DNA of 64,000 nucleotides from Amorphoplanes friuliensis DSM 7358 (GTDB taxonomy: Bacteria; Actinomycetota; Actinomycetes; Mycobacteriales; Micromonosporaceae), in NCBI RefSeq assembly GCF_000494755.1, contig NC_022657.1:8524001-8588000 (forward strand), written 5' to 3'. The notes below the pieces were generated by a model. It saw nothing but the letters and a program-made list of their open reading frames with translations, did not search any database and was not told the DNA's origin. The first letter of the stretch is position 1, and every line of letters begins with the position of its first letter. Shown piece by piece: positions 20,376-29,148 of this stretch. The translations under genes were made by a program, and so were the position numbers.

Positions 20376-20941
20376 CGCAACGACGAGGCGAACTTCTCCA
20401 GGGTCTCGGTCTCCGTGGTGCCGACCACGATGACCGTGCGGCCCTTCTCGATCAGCAGCAGGGCGTACTCCCCCTGCCGGGCGTCGTAGCGCTGCCAGGT
20501 CCGCGGGCCGTCGCGGAAGGTGCCGGTGGCCTTCGGGTCCTTGCCCAGCTCCACCGGCAGCAGCGTCGCGGTGGGGAGGCTGCTCTCGACCAGCTGGACC
20601 GGGTCGCGGTCCGGGTCGACGTAGCCGATGCGCAGCGTGGCGCCCGCGGTGTCGCGTTTGAACGTCGCGCTCATCACGTGCCAGTCGTCGCTGAGACCCT
20701 GGGGCGCCAGCACCGGGAAGACCGCCGCGCTCCGCGCCTGCTGGAGTGTCGGCTCGACGTCGACGCTGACCGGCTTGTCGCCGTCGAGGACCAGCCGGTA
20801 GAAGAGCAGCAGCAGGGCGATCGGCACCAGCAGGACGCCCAGCGACATCGCCATGTCCCGCGGCGAGCGGCCGCCGCGCTTGCCGACGGCGACGGGTTCG
20901 GCAGCGGCATCAGGGGTAGTCACCTCACCATTGTTAACCAT
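20372..20941 (-). CDS. DUF4245 membrane-anchored protein
   Basis: A 189-aa protein. One membrane helix (about residues 31-51, [19 protein letters not shown]) is followed by an extracellular domain with a [16 protein letters not shown] motif typical of DUF4245 proteins. These proteins stand next to glpX in mycobacteria and relatives (from memory); function unknown. ATG at 20941 is taken; GTG at 20923 is an alternative. It is divergent from glpX with 78 bp between them. Confidence 0.83.
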   Translation of the reverse strand: MVNNGEVTTPDAAAEPVAVGKRGGRSPRDMAMSLGVLLVPIALLLLFYRLVLDGDKPVSVDVEPTLQQARSAAVFPVLAPQGLSDDWHVMSATFKRDTAGATLRIGYVDPDRDPVQLVESSLPTATLLPVELGKDPKATGTFRDGPRTWQRYDARQGEYALLLIEKGRTVIVVGTTETETLEKFASSLR

Positions 20942-21019
20942 GTCGCGGACACGGGACTTCGCGCGTATCCCCGTGTGAGGATCGGTGCACCACACCCGCA
21001 CCGTCGCGAGGAGGCCTCC

Positions 21020-22045
21020 ATGCCCGCATCCCAGAACCCGCAGGACCTCGACCGCAACATCGCCCTCGACCTGGTCCGCGTGACCGAGGCCGCGGCGATG
21101 GCTGCCGGCCGCTGGGTCGGCCGCGGCGACAAAGAGGGCGGTGACGGTGCCGCCGTCGACGCCATGCGCAAGCTCATCAACTCGATCCAGATGCGCGGCG
21201 TCGTCGTGATCGGTGAGGGCGAGAAGGACAACGCGCCCATGCTGTTCAACGGCGAGGAGGTCGGTGACGGCACCGGACCGGAGGTCGACGTCGCCGTCGA
21301 CCCGGTCGACGGCACGACGCTGATGAGCAAGGGCATGCCCGGCGCGGTCGCCGTGCTGGCCGTGGCCGAGCGCGGCGCGATGTTCGACCCGAGCGCCGTC
21401 TTCTACATGGAGAAGATCGCCGTCGGCCCGGACTGCGCCGACGTCATCGACATCAACGCGGGCGCGACCGAAAATCTGCGGCGCATCGCCAAGGCGAAAC
21501 GCTCGAGCGTCTCCGACGTGACCGTCTGCATCCTGGACCGGCCGCGGCACCAGAGCTTGATCGACGAGGTACGCGCAGCCGGCGCCAACATCAAGTTCAT
21601 CTCCGACGGCGACATCGCGGGGGCCATCTCGGCCGCCCGCACCGAGTCGGACGTCGACGTGCTGATGGGCATCGGCGGCACCCCGGAGGGCATCACGGCG
21701 GCGTGCGCGCTCAAGTGCCTCGGGGGCGCCATCCAGGCCAAACTCTGGCCGCTGGACGAGTCGGAGCGCGAGAAGGCCATCGGCGGCGGCCACGACCTCG
21801 ACCGTGTGCTGAGCACCGACGACCTGGTCACGGGCGACAACTGCTTCTTCGTCGCCACCGGTGTGACCTCGGGCGACCTGCTCAAGGGCGTGCGCTACCG
21901 GGCCGGTGGCGCACACACCCAGTCGATCGTCATGCGGTCCAAGAGCGGCACGATCCGGGTGATCGACTCCTACCACCGGCTGGAGAAGCTCGCGCTCTAC
22001 TCGTCGGTGGACTTCGACGGGCACCTGCCGACGGTGCGCGAGTGA
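21020..22045 (+). CDS. glpX: Class II fructose-1,6-bisphosphatase
   Basis: Gluconeogenic phosphatase that converts fructose 1,6-bisphosphate to fructose 6-phosphate, dependent on divalent metal. The metal-binding signature DPVDGTT of the Li-sensitive phosphatase fold and the [12 protein letters not shown] motif of GlpX are present; 341 aa. ATG at 21020 has a strong GAGGAGG at 21008-21014. With pckG elsewhere in the window it completes part of gluconeogenesis. Its stop overlaps the GTG of the next gene (GTGA). Confidence 0.95.
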   Translation: MPASQNPQDLDRNIALDLVRVTEAAAMAAGRWVGRGDKEGGDGAAVDAMRKLINSIQMRGVVVIGEGEKDNAPMLFNGEEVGDGTGPEVDVAVDPVDGTTLMSKGMPGAVAVLAVAERGAMFDPSAVFYMEKIAVGPDCADVIDINAGATENLRRIAKAKRSSVSDVTVCILDRPRHQSLIDEVRAAGANIKFISDGDIAGAISAARTESDVDVLMGIGGTPEGITAACALKCLGGAIQAKLWPLDESEREKAIGGGHDLDRVLSTDDLVTGDNCFFVATGVTSGDLLKGVRYRAGGAHTQSIVMRSKSGTIRVIDSYHRLEKLALYSSVDFDGHLPTVRE

Positions 22046-23043
22046 CACGGTCCTCGACCACGGCACCGCCCGCCGCTCCGGCCGTCACGGCCGGCCGGCG
22101 CGCCGCCGGCGTCCTCTTCGCTCTCCTGGCGGGGATCGCCCTGGCCGTGCAGTCGAGGATCAACGGCGAGCTCTCGGTACGCCTCGACGACCCGATCGGC
22201 GCCGCCACCATCTCGTTCGGCTCCGGCCTGCTGGTGCTCGCGGTGCTCGTGCCGCTGCTCCCGGTCGGCCGGGCCGGCCTGCGCCACCTGCGCGCTGCTC
22301 TCCGCGAAGGCCGGATCCGCCCGTGGCAGTGCATCGGCGGCATGTGTGGCGGCTTCCTGGTCGCCACCCAGGGCCTCACCGTGCCGACGCTGGGCGTCGC
22401 GGTTTTCATCGTGGCGCTGGTGGCGGGTCAGTCCTCGAGCAGTCTGCTGGTGGACCGGGCGGGCGCGGGCCCGGCCGGTCCGCAACCGGTGACCACCCCA
22501 CGGCTGGCCGGCGCGGTCCTGACCGTCTGCGCGGTCCTGCTGGCCGTCGGCGACCGCATCGGTCACCCGAGTGCGCTGGCCCTGGCCGTCCTGCCCCTGG
22601 TGGCCGGTGTCGGCATCGCCTGGCAGCAGGCCGTCAACGGCCACGTCCGGGTCGTCTCCGGCAGCGCGATGGTCGCGGGCCTGATCAACTTCATCATGGG
22701 TACGGCGGTGCTGCTGGTCGCGTTTGCAGTTTCGGTCGCCATCCGCGGCTTCCCGGACCGCCTCCCGCACGGCCCCTGGTGGCTCTACGTGGGTGGCTCG
22801 CTCGGCATCGTCTTCATCGCCGTGGGTGCGGCCGTGGTCCGCTACACCGGTGTGCTGCTGCTCGGCCTCGGCATGATCGCGGGCCAGGTCACGGGTGCTC
22901 TGCTGCTGGACGAGATCGTCCCGGGAGCTGCCGGCCGTCCCGGCTGGAACACCGTCCTCGGCGCCGCTCTCACCCTGCTGGCGGTGGGCGTGGCCGTCGT
23001 GCCCGCACGCCGCCGCGCGGGGTCCCCGTTCAGAGGTCGGTGA
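22042..23043 (+). CDS. DMT-superfamily transporter, YdcZ/DUF606 type with internal duplication
   Basis: A 333-aa integral membrane protein with about ten helices formed by two similar halves. Each half carries the motif of a buried Q-x-x-(V/I)NG ([11 protein letters not shown] near residue 36 and WQQAVNGHV near 195), the hallmark of the YdcZ-like drug/metabolite family. Substrate unknown. GTG at 22042 overlaps the glpX stop, so the two are coupled. The 3' end overlaps the convergent rhomboid gene by 14 bp. Confidence 0.85.
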   Translation: MTRSSTTAPPAAPAVTAGRRAAGVLFALLAGIALAVQSRINGELSVRLDDPIGAATISFGSGLLVLAVLVPLLPVGRAGLRHLRAALREGRIRPWQCIGGMCGGFLVATQGLTVPTLGVAVFIVALVAGQSSSSLLVDRAGAGPAGPQPVTTPRLAGAVLTVCAVLLAVGDRIGHPSALALAVLPLVAGVGIAWQQAVNGHVRVVSGSAMVAGLINFIMGTAVLLVAFAVSVAIRGFPDRLPHGPWWLYVGGSLGIVFIAVGAAVVRYTGVLLLGLGMIAGQVTGALLLDEIVPGAAGRPGWNTVLGAALTLLAVGVAVVPARRRAGSPFRGR

Positions 23044-23692
23044 GCGTGGCGCCCGGGTCGTAGAGGGACGGGGCCGGGCGCGGGCGACGGCGGCGGAAGG
23101 CGATCGCCGAGATGACGCCGCCCAGCAGGCCGAGCAGGTGCCCCTGCCAGGAGATCGGCTGGTCGGTCGGGAGCACGTTGTAGAGCTGGTACCAGTAGAG
23201 CAGCCCGATGAACGCGGCCACGCCGAGGTTCCACCAGCTGCGCTCGACGAAGCCGCGGGCGAAGAGCAGGCCGAGGTATCCGAAGATGACACCGCTGGCG
23301 CCGACGACAACGCTGCTCGGGTCGCCGATCAGCCAGACGCCGAACCCGCTGACCAGCACGATGACCAGGGTCGACCAGAGGAAGCGGCGGGTGCCACCGG
23401 CCAGCGCGAACGTGCCGACCAGGATCAGCGGGATGCTGTTGCCGTAGAGGTGGTCCCACCCGGCGTGCAGGAACGGGCTGAAGATGACGCCGTCCAGCCC
23501 GTCGATGCGGTGCGGGATGATGCCGCCCGCGACGTCGAGGCGGCCGGCACCGAGGCCGACGTCGATCGCCTCGATCAGGAACAGCACCGGGATGACGGCG
23601 CACATCGCCACGAAGGCGCGGCCGAGCGAGGCAAAAAACGCCTCGGTGCCGAATCTCGCCGCCTGATCCTCACGCTCCCCGGGGTAACCCAT
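23030..23692 (-). CDS. Rhomboid-family intramembrane serine protease
   Basis: A 220-aa six-helix membrane protein. The catalytic dyad is visible as VVGASGVIFGYLG (Ser) and SWQGHLLGLLGG (His), with the HAGWDHLYGNSIPL loop typical of bacterial rhomboids. It cleaves transmembrane helices within the bilayer; substrate unknown. ATG at 23692 is chosen; a TTG at 23728 would add 12 residues of no obvious homology. Convergent with the YdcZ-like transporter. Confidence 0.9.
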   Translation of the reverse strand: MGYPGEREDQAARFGTEAFFASLGRAFVAMCAVIPVLFLIEAIDVGLGAGRLDVAGGIIPHRIDGLDGVIFSPFLHAGWDHLYGNSIPLILVGTFALAGGTRRFLWSTLVIVLVSGFGVWLIGDPSSVVVGASGVIFGYLGLLFARGFVERSWWNLGVAAFIGLLYWYQLYNVLPTDQPISWQGHLLGLLGGVISAIAFRRRRPRPAPSLYDPGATLTDL

Positions 23693-23752
23693 CTCCCGAT
23701 GGTGGCCGATGCATGCCAGGGACGCCAACTTCGTGTGGCCGATCAGGCACGG

Positions 23753-24544
23753 TCAGCTCAGTTTCCGGGTGGCCGCCTGGATCTCGTCCCGGAACTTGGA
23801 CACCTGCGTGTAGACACCGGGGTAGTTCCTGCGGGCACAGCCGAGACCCCAGCTCACGATGCCGACCTGCACCCACCGGTCCTCGGCGACGCGGTGGACC
23901 AGCGGGCCACCCGAGTCACCCTGGCAGGTGTCGACGCCCCGCTTGCCGGCGCAGATCGACTCGTCCTCGACCAGCTTGACCTTCGCCTTGCGGTACGCCT
24001 TTGCACACGTACCGTCGGCGACGACCGGCACGGACGCGTACTTGAGCTTGTACTGCTGCTTCAGGGAGCCCTCGCCGGTCTGGCCCCAGCCCAGGATGGT
24101 CAGCGGGCCGTACTCGTCGGCGCCACCGCGGCTGATGCCGAGGGTCGGCAGGTCGAGGGGCCGGTCCAGTTTGACGAGTGCCCAGTCGTCGCCGCGGGTC
24201 TCGCTGTGGAAGCTCTTCGGACGGAAGACCGCGACGGACTTCGCCTTGATCGCGTTCCGGGACTTGAGGTCGGTGACGCCGGCGACCACTTCGATGGTCC
24301 TGTCCTTGCCGCTGCCGGTCACACAGTGACCCGCGGTGAGCACCACGCGGGGTGCGGTCAGTGCTCCGCCGCAGCCCATGGAGAGCCGGACCATCCACGG
24401 AAAGCGTCCGTCCGGTGCGGTGTCCCCACCCACGACTTCACGGACGGGTTCGGCACTGTCACCGGCCTGTGCGGCAATCTGGTTCGCGGAAAGAACAGCG
24501 GCGAGAACGCCGAGCACAACTACCGAAGCGACTTTCCGAACCAT
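23753..24544 (-). CDS. Secreted trypsin-like serine protease (S1A)
   Basis: A 263-aa secreted chymotrypsin-fold protease. The signal peptide is residues 1-26, followed by a short propeptide and the activation site before VVGG at 37-40. The catalytic triad is His73 (TAGHC), Asp120 (GDDWALVKL) and Ser211 (GDSGGP). Disulfide cysteines flank the active site as in the family. It lies behind the lytic transglycosylase gene, separated by a strong terminator, so it has its own promoter or relies on read-through. Confidence 0.92.
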   Translation of the reverse strand: MVRKVASVVVLGVLAAVLSANQIAAQAGDSAEPVREVVGGDTAPDGRFPWMVRLSMGCGGALTAPRVVLTAGHCVTGSGKDRTIEVVAGVTDLKSRNAIKAKSVAVFRPKSFHSETRGDDWALVKLDRPLDLPTLGISRGGADEYGPLTILGWGQTGEGSLKQQYKLKYASVPVVADGTCAKAYRKAKVKLVEDESICAGKRGVDTCQGDSGGPLVHRVAEDRWVQVGIVSWGLGCARRNYPGVYTQVSKFRDEIQAATRKLS

Positions 24545-24572
24545 ATGGACATTTCATCACGGACCACTACGG

Positions 24573-24608
24573 CAAAAGGGGTACGCGCCGAAGCACGTAC
24601 CCCTTTTG
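24573..24608 (-). terminator. Intrinsic terminator of the lytic transglycosylase gene
   Basis: A perfect 13-bp stem: CAAAAGGGGTACG (24573-24585) and CGTACCCCTTTTG (24596-24608) around a 10-nt loop. It begins 15 nt after the stop of the minus-strand gene at 24623. The CCCCTTTT arm provides a U run on the minus transcript. Confidence 0.88.
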
Positions 24609-24622
24609 TCGAGCTATGACGT

Positions 24623-25342
24623 TTAGTACCAGCCTGAACTCTGCGAGTGCGACCACGCGTTGCAGGGGGTGTTGTAGCGGCCCTCGATGTACCCGAGGCC
24701 CCACTTGATCTGCGTCGCGGGGTTGGTCCGCCAGTCGGAGCCCTCGCTGGACATCTTGCTGCCGGGCAGCGACTGCGGGATGCCGTACGCACCGGAGCTG
24801 GCGTTGGAGGCGCGGTGGTTCCAGCCGCTCTCCTTCTTCCACAGCTTGTCGAGGCAGGGGAACTGAGAGATCTTGAAGCCGGCCTTGAGCATCAGGGCAC
24901 ACCCGGTCTCGCGGTTGCCGCTGTAGTCGTTGCAGGACTCCGGGATCGGGCCGGTGAAGGGCACCGTCGCGCCGGAGCCACTGGAGCTGCCGGACTCCTG
25001 GGCCTTCTTCTCCTCGGCCTTCTTCTTCTCAGCGGCCTTCTTCTCGATGACCTTCTTCTCCAGCGTGCGCGCCTTGCCGGCCGCGGCCTTCGCCTCGGAG
25101 GCTGCCTTCGAGGCAGCCTCGCCCTCGGCCTCCCGCTGGTAAGCGCGAGCTGCGGCGTGCTGACCGTGCCGCTCCTTCAGGAGCTGCATGTCGTCCACGT
25201 CGACCCGGGCGACAGCGTCGGCCTGGGTGCTCTGCGCCTGAACTTCCTGGTCCTGTCCGAGGTAAACGCCGCCGATCACGCCTGCAACGAGCAGGCCCAC
25301 CGAGGCCACACGGATGCCGACCCGGCTCCAGAGCCGATTCAC
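24623..25342 (-). CDS. Secreted lytic transglycosylase-like cell-wall hydrolase
   Basis: A 239-aa exported protein. The N-terminal signal/anchor (about residues 5-30) is followed by an Ala/Lys/Glu-rich coiled region (about 50-112) and a C-terminal lysozyme-like domain with CLDKLWKKESGWN (catalytic Glu) and SSGAYGIPQSLPGSKM, as in actinobacterial transglycosylase/aggregation-promoting-factor proteins. It would cut peptidoglycan glycan strands outside the cell. GTG at 25342 is chosen over an upstream start at 25366 because AAGGG lies in register; that site is inside a hairpin. A long structured leader and a CRP-like site lie upstream, and a terminator follows. Confidence 0.86.
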   Translation of the reverse strand: MNRLWSRVGIRVASVGLLVAGVIGGVYLGQDQEVQAQSTQADAVARVDVDDMQLLKERHGQHAAARAYQREAEGEAASKAASEAKAAAGKARTLEKKVIEKKAAEKKKAEEKKAQESGSSSGSGATVPFTGPIPESCNDYSGNRETGCALMLKAGFKISQFPCLDKLWKKESGWNHRASNASSGAYGIPQSLPGSKMSSEGSDWRTNPATQIKWGLGYIEGRYNTPCNAWSHSQSSGWY

Positions 25343-25357
25343 GAAGTATCCCTTCGT
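25341..25357 (-). promoter_or_regulatory. Hairpin that covers the ribosome binding site and start codon of the 24623-25342 gene
   Basis: Arms ACGAAG (25352-25357 on the minus strand) and CTTCGT (25341-25346) enclose GGATA. The AAGGG ribosome binding site lies in one arm and loop, and the GTG start is in the other arm. Such an arrangement lets structure in the leader control translation. This is seen in sequence; function is inference. Confidence 0.5.
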
Positions 25358-25384
25358 AGGGGGCAATGACGCGGCGCAAATTCA

Positions 25385-25520
25385 CCGGGACAAATCCCGG
25401 CGACTTTTCCCGCCGCGAGCATCGACGACCCCTGGGGCCGCGTGACCGATCCGGTAGCGATCGATCACGGTGACCCTTCAGTCGATCTCCGACCGGTCGG
25501 GCCACACGATTGATGCTCGC
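25385..25520 (-). ncRNA. Structured 5' leader of the lytic transglycosylase gene (candidate cis-regulatory RNA)
   Basis: On the minus strand a perfect 9-bp stem, GCGAGCATC (rc of 25512-25520) with GATGCTCGC (rc of 25415-25423), closes about 88 nt. Inside it are a 12-bp palindrome near 25492-25503 (CCGACCGGTCGG) and an 11-bp stem with one G-U pair (25441-25451 with 25459-25469). Downstream a CCGGGA-UUUG-UCCCGG hairpin (25385-25400) stands between the domain and the start-codon hairpin. I do not find the conserved core of the c-di-AMP (ydaO) riboswitch, the family often placed before such genes. A new leader class is possible. Confidence 0.45.
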
Positions 25521-25569
25521 CAGACACGATGGCTCACGGTGAAGTGGATGTGAAATGGCGGCGCGCACG

Positions 25570-25585
25570 TGTGAAATGAATCACA
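25570..25585. promoter_or_regulatory. CRP/Cmr-type binding site
   Basis: TGTGA-N6-TCACA with perfect arms (25570-25574 and 25581-25585). This is the consensus of actinobacterial CRP proteins such as Rv3676 and GlxR, which are known to control rpf-type wall-hydrolase genes. It lies about 228 bp upstream of the transglycosylase start and about 140 bp past the end of phoH, so the hydrolase gene is the likely target. Confidence 0.7.
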
Positions 25586-25681
25586 GGGCGTTTAGGTTTT
25601 TATCCGGGCAAATACCCGCCATTTCGAGCACTTTCGAGGTAGCCAAAACCTCACCTTATGTAGTTATCCCTCTGCACAGCG

Positions 25682-25712
25682 TGAGGCGGGGACCCCTCGG
25701 ATCCCCGCCTCA
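25682..25712 (-). terminator. Hairpin terminator after phoH
   Basis: A perfect 11-bp stem TGAGGCGGGGA (25682-25692) / TCCCCGCCTCA (25702-25712) with a 9-nt loop, starting 15 nt beyond the phoH stop on the minus strand. There is no U tract. The rest of the 385-bp gap between phoH and the transglycosylase gene holds the CRP-like site and the leader. Confidence 0.75.
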
Positions 25713-25727
25713 GCCGATCACGGTGGG

Positions 25728-27140
25728 TTACTGCGGGATGTCTTCCAGGAGATCGGTGACGACCTCTGCGATCGGCGACCGCTCGGACCTCGTAAGGGTG
25801 ACGTGGGCGAAGATGGGGTGACCCTTCAGAGCTTCGATGACAGCCGTCACGCCGTCATGCCGGCCCACTCGGAGGTTGTCGCGCTGGGCGACGTCGTGGG
25901 TGAGGACGACCCGCGAGCCCTGCCCGATGCGGGAGAGGACCGTCAGGAGCACGTTGCGCTCCAGCGACTGGGCCTCGTCCACGATCACGAAGGCGTCGTG
26001 CAGGCTGCGTCCCCGGATGTGGGTCAGCGGCAGGACCTCGAGCATCCCGCGGGCCATGACCTCTTCCATGACGTTGGCGTGCACCACCGCGCCGAGCGTG
26101 TCGAAGACCGCCTGGGCCCAGGGCGACATCTTCTCGGACTCGCTGCCGGGCAGATAGCCCAGCTCCTGACCACCGACCGCGTAGAGCGGGCGGAAGACGA
26201 TGACCTTCTTGTGGCGGTTGCGCTCCATGGTCGCCTCGAGACCCGCGCACAGCGCGAGCGCCGACTTGCCGGTGCCGGCCCGGCCGCCCAGCGACACGAT
26301 GCCGATCGATTCGTCGAGCAGGAGGTCCAGGGCGATCCGCTGCTCCGCCGAACGGCCGCGCAGCCCGAACGCCTCCCGGTCGCCGCGGACCAGGCGTACC
26401 GACTTGTCGGGGTTGACCCGGCCCAGCGCCGAACCCCGCGACGAGTGGATCACCAGGCCGGTGTGGCAGGGCAGTGCGTCCGCTTCCTCGAGCTCCAGCT
26501 CCTCACCCGCGTACAGCTGGCTGACCTGGTCCTCGGAGATCTTGAGGTCGGCCATGCCGACCCAGGTGGGGTCGCTGGCCTGACCGTGCCTGTACTCGTC
26601 GGCGGTGAGGCCGACCGACGCGGCCTTGACCCGCAGCGGCATGTCCTTGCTCACCAGCGTGACGTCGCGGCCCTCCGCGGCCAGTCCCAGCGCCACCGAG
26701 AGGATCCGGGTGTCGTTGGAGTCGTTGCGGAAGCCCTGCGGCAGCACACTCTGATCGGCGTGGTTGAGCTCCACCCGCATCGTGCCGCCCTCGTCGTTGC
26801 AGAGGACGGGCTGGTCGAGCCGGCCGAACTTGATGCGCAACTCGTCGAGCATGCGCAGCGACTGCCGGGCGAACCAGCCGAGCTCGGGGTGGTGGCGCTT
26901 GTCCTCGAGCTCCGAGATGACCACGAGCGGGATGATCACTTCGTGATCGGTGAACCGGCGGAAGGCCGCCGGGTCGGACAGCAGGACCGAGGTGTCCAGG
27001 ACGAAGACCCTGCCGGCTGGGGCGGGCTCCGCGTCGGCGTGCCGATCACGGGACGACCTGCGTCCCGTGGAGGCGCGGCTGCTGGAGACGTTGGCGGCCG
27101 GGTCTTGCGAAGCCCCGGCGTCATTACGGCGAGATGTCAC
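25728..27140 (-). CDS. phoH2: PhoH-family PIN-domain ATPase (PhoH2 type)
   Basis: A 470-aa two-domain protein. An N-terminal PIN ribonuclease domain (starting [12 protein letters not shown]; acidic residues in VISELEDKR and SNDTRIL) is joined to a C-terminal PhoH ATPase/helicase domain with P-loop [11 protein letters not shown] and Walker [11 protein letters not shown]. Mycobacterial PhoH2 is an RNA helicase/RNase of this architecture. GTG at 27140 is chosen because GGAG lies 7 nt upstream; the frame is open further upstream without homology. Followed by a hairpin terminator. Confidence 0.92.
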   Translation of the reverse strand: MTSRRNDAGASQDPAANVSSSRASTGRRSSRDRHADAEPAPAGRVFVLDTSVLLSDPAAFRRFTDHEVIIPLVVISELEDKRHHPELGWFARQSLRMLDELRIKFGRLDQPVLCNDEGGTMRVELNHADQSVLPQGFRNDSNDTRILSVALGLAAEGRDVTLVSKDMPLRVKAASVGLTADEYRHGQASDPTWVGMADLKISEDQVSQLYAGEELELEEADALPCHTGLVIHSSRGSALGRVNPDKSVRLVRGDREAFGLRGRSAEQRIALDLLLDESIGIVSLGGRAGTGKSALALCAGLEATMERNRHKKVIVFRPLYAVGGQELGYLPGSESEKMSPWAQAVFDTLGAVVHANVMEEVMARGMLEVLPLTHIRGRSLHDAFVIVDEAQSLERNVLLTVLSRIGQGSRVVLTHDVAQRDNLRVGRHDGVTAVIEALKGHPIFAHVTLTRSERSPIAEVVTDLLEDIPQ

Positions 27141-27394
27141 AGGCCTGCTCCAGCGGGCGTGCAACCCGGTCCGCCCGCGGTCCGCCACTTCCGGCGCCCG
27201 TCCCTATCACGGAGCCGGGATGCGGGCCCCGTGGCGCTCTTGTCGCAGGTCCGGGCCGACCGGTTGGCCCGGGACGACCCCGTGCCATGACTAGAACGCT
27301 ACTGGTCAACTGCCACCTGCGGTAGTACCCGCGTGATACGCCAATTCGGGGCCGTTCTCCCTGGCGTGCAACAGCCCGTCCGACAGGTACGCTG

Positions 27395-28228
27395 GTGGTC
27401 GTGCCCGAGTCTCTCCCCAGCAATGCGCGTCCCACGCACCCGCTGAGCGCCGCCGAGGCCTGGCAGTTCACGGCCTCACGCGCCACGGAAACGACTCTCT
27501 TCTTCGACTTCGACGGGGTGCTCTCCCCCGTCACGGACGATCCCGACGCCTCCCAGCCCGTGCCCTCGGTGCTCGGTGTGCTCGAGGAATTGGCCGGTGC
27601 GGTGGGTCGTGTGGCCATCGTCTCAGCCCGTCCCGTGAGCTTTTTGCGGTCCCGCTTCGGGTCGCTGGCACACGTCGACCTGTACGGGCTCTACGGCCTG
27701 GAGGTCTGGCACGACGGTCAGGTCGTGACCGAGCCGGCCGCCCTTCCCTGGGTGCCCGCGATGGCCGAGCTGGCCGAGCGGGCCAAGACCGAGCTGCCCG
27801 AGCCGATCCTGGTCGAATACAAGCGTCTGTCGGTCGCCCTGCACTACCGCACGGCGCCGCAGCTGGCCGGCGTCGTCGAGCGCTGGGGTCACGAGCAGGC
27901 CGAGCGTGTCGGTCTGCGCATCCAGGGCGGGCGCATGGTCGTCGAGCTCAAGCCGCCGGTCGACCAGGACAAGGGCATGGTGATCAGCGAAGGTGTGCTG
28001 AACGCCAGCTGCGCCTGGTATTTCGGCGACGACATGTCCGACATCAAGGCGTTCGACGCGCTGCGCGCCCGCGAGGCCGTCGACCCGGACTTCTTCGGCA
28101 TGTGTGTGGCGGTCGCCAACCCCGAGACCGGCGCCGAAGTGTCCAGCGCGGCCGACCTGACGCTGGAGTCCCCCGAGGCCGTGGCCGGGTTCCTGGCCGA
28201 GGCGCTACAGGCCTTCCCCCGTTCCTGA
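27395..28228 (+). CDS. otsB: Trehalose-6-phosphate phosphatase
   Basis: HAD-superfamily phosphatase releasing trehalose from trehalose 6-phosphate. Motif I is FFDFDGVLSPV, the cap-domain motif is ALHYRTAP, and the C-terminal motif is YFGDDMSDIKAFDAL; 277 aa. GTG at 27395 or GTG at 27401 could start it. No otsA is in the window. Divergent from phoH (254-bp gap with no feature I can support) and overlapping the convergent LysR gene by 24 bp. Confidence 0.92.
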   Translation: MVVPESLPSNARPTHPLSAAEAWQFTASRATETTLFFDFDGVLSPVTDDPDASQPVPSVLGVLEELAGAVGRVAIVSARPVSFLRSRFGSLAHVDLYGLYGLEVWHDGQVVTEPAALPWVPAMAELAERAKTELPEPILVEYKRLSVALHYRTAPQLAGVVERWGHEQAERVGLRIQGGRMVVELKPPVDQDKGMVISEGVLNASCAWYFGDDMSDIKAFDALRAREAVDPDFFGMCVAVANPETGAEVSSAADLTLESPEAVAGFLAEALQAFPRS

Positions 28229-29080
28229 CCAGTCGTAGGCCCGGCGGGCCAGGTCCCGCAGTTCACCCAGGTGAGCGGGCGGATCGTCACGCCACCAGGC
28301 CAGGCGTACCACGATCGGCGGCGCGTGCCGCAGCACCCGGTAGGCCACGCCCGGCCGGGGGTACTGGTGCGCGGTTGCCTCGGGCGTGACGCCGACGGCC
28401 TGGCCGGCGGCGATGAGCGTGAGCCACTCGTCCACCGTCGCGGTCTCACGGACCACCGCGGGCCGGTTGTCCGCGGGCCACAGGTCAGTGGTTGTCGTCC
28501 CGGTCCGGCTGTCGATCGCGACCGTGAAACGCGCCAGGTCCTCGACCTTCAGGCTGCGCCGCCGGGCGAGCGTGCTGCCGGTGGCCACGGCGGCATACCG
28601 CGACTCGCGCCCGATCTCGGTGGTGGCGAACCGCGTGTCGTCGAGCGGGCGCCGGATCACGGCGAGGTCCGCCGTCCCGTCGCTCAGACCCGCCGTGAGG
28701 TCGTTGGACTGCACAAAAACCAGCGGCACCCGCGGATGCGCCGCAGCCCACATCTTCTGCACCCGGCGGGTGTGACGGCCCAGCGCGGCCCAGGCATAAC
28801 CGACCCGCAGCTCGGTCCGCGAGTCGTCGACGATGCCCCGCAGGTGTGCAACCTCCTCCAGGATCCGCCGCGCCTGCGCCACGATCCGGGTGCCGGTCGG
28901 GGTCAGCGCCACGTGCCGGGTGGTGCGTTGCAGGAGCCGGGCTCCGAGTGCCTCTTCCAGCGCCGCGACCGACCGCGACACCGCTGCCTGGGAAACCCCG
29001 AGCACAGCGGCCGCATCGGTGAACGTACCGGCGTCGACCACCGCGACCAGCGTCCTCAGCTGGCGGAGCTGCACATCCAT
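28205..29080 (-). CDS. LysR-family transcriptional regulator
   Basis: A 291-aa regulator with an N-terminal winged HTH (residues 1-60; FTDAAAVLGVSQAAVSRSVAALEEAL) and a C-terminal LysR substrate-binding domain. It is divergent from the EamA transporter at 29149, with 68 bp between the starts, so it probably controls that gene and itself. Inducer unknown. Confidence 0.92.
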   Translation of the reverse strand: MDVQLRQLRTLVAVVDAGTFTDAAAVLGVSQAAVSRSVAALEEALGARLLQRTTRHVALTPTGTRIVAQARRILEEVAHLRGIVDDSRTELRVGYAWAALGRHTRRVQKMWAAAHPRVPLVFVQSNDLTAGLSDGTADLAVIRRPLDDTRFATTEIGRESRYAAVATGSTLARRRSLKVEDLARFTVAIDSRTGTTTTDLWPADNRPAVVRETATVDEWLTLIAAGQAVGVTPEATAHQYPRPGVAYRVLRHAPPIVVRLAWWRDDPPAHLGELRDLARRAYDWSGTGEGL

Positions 29081-29148
29081 AACCGCAGCGTATAGATCCT
29101 GCGGCCCGCGTATTTCCCTCGCGGCCCACTTCCGCGAACGCTGAGAGG

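Noticed and set aside
25343-25560. c-di-AMP (ydaO) riboswitch
   Set aside because: Expected by gene context, but the conserved core segments of that riboswitch as I know them are not in the leader.
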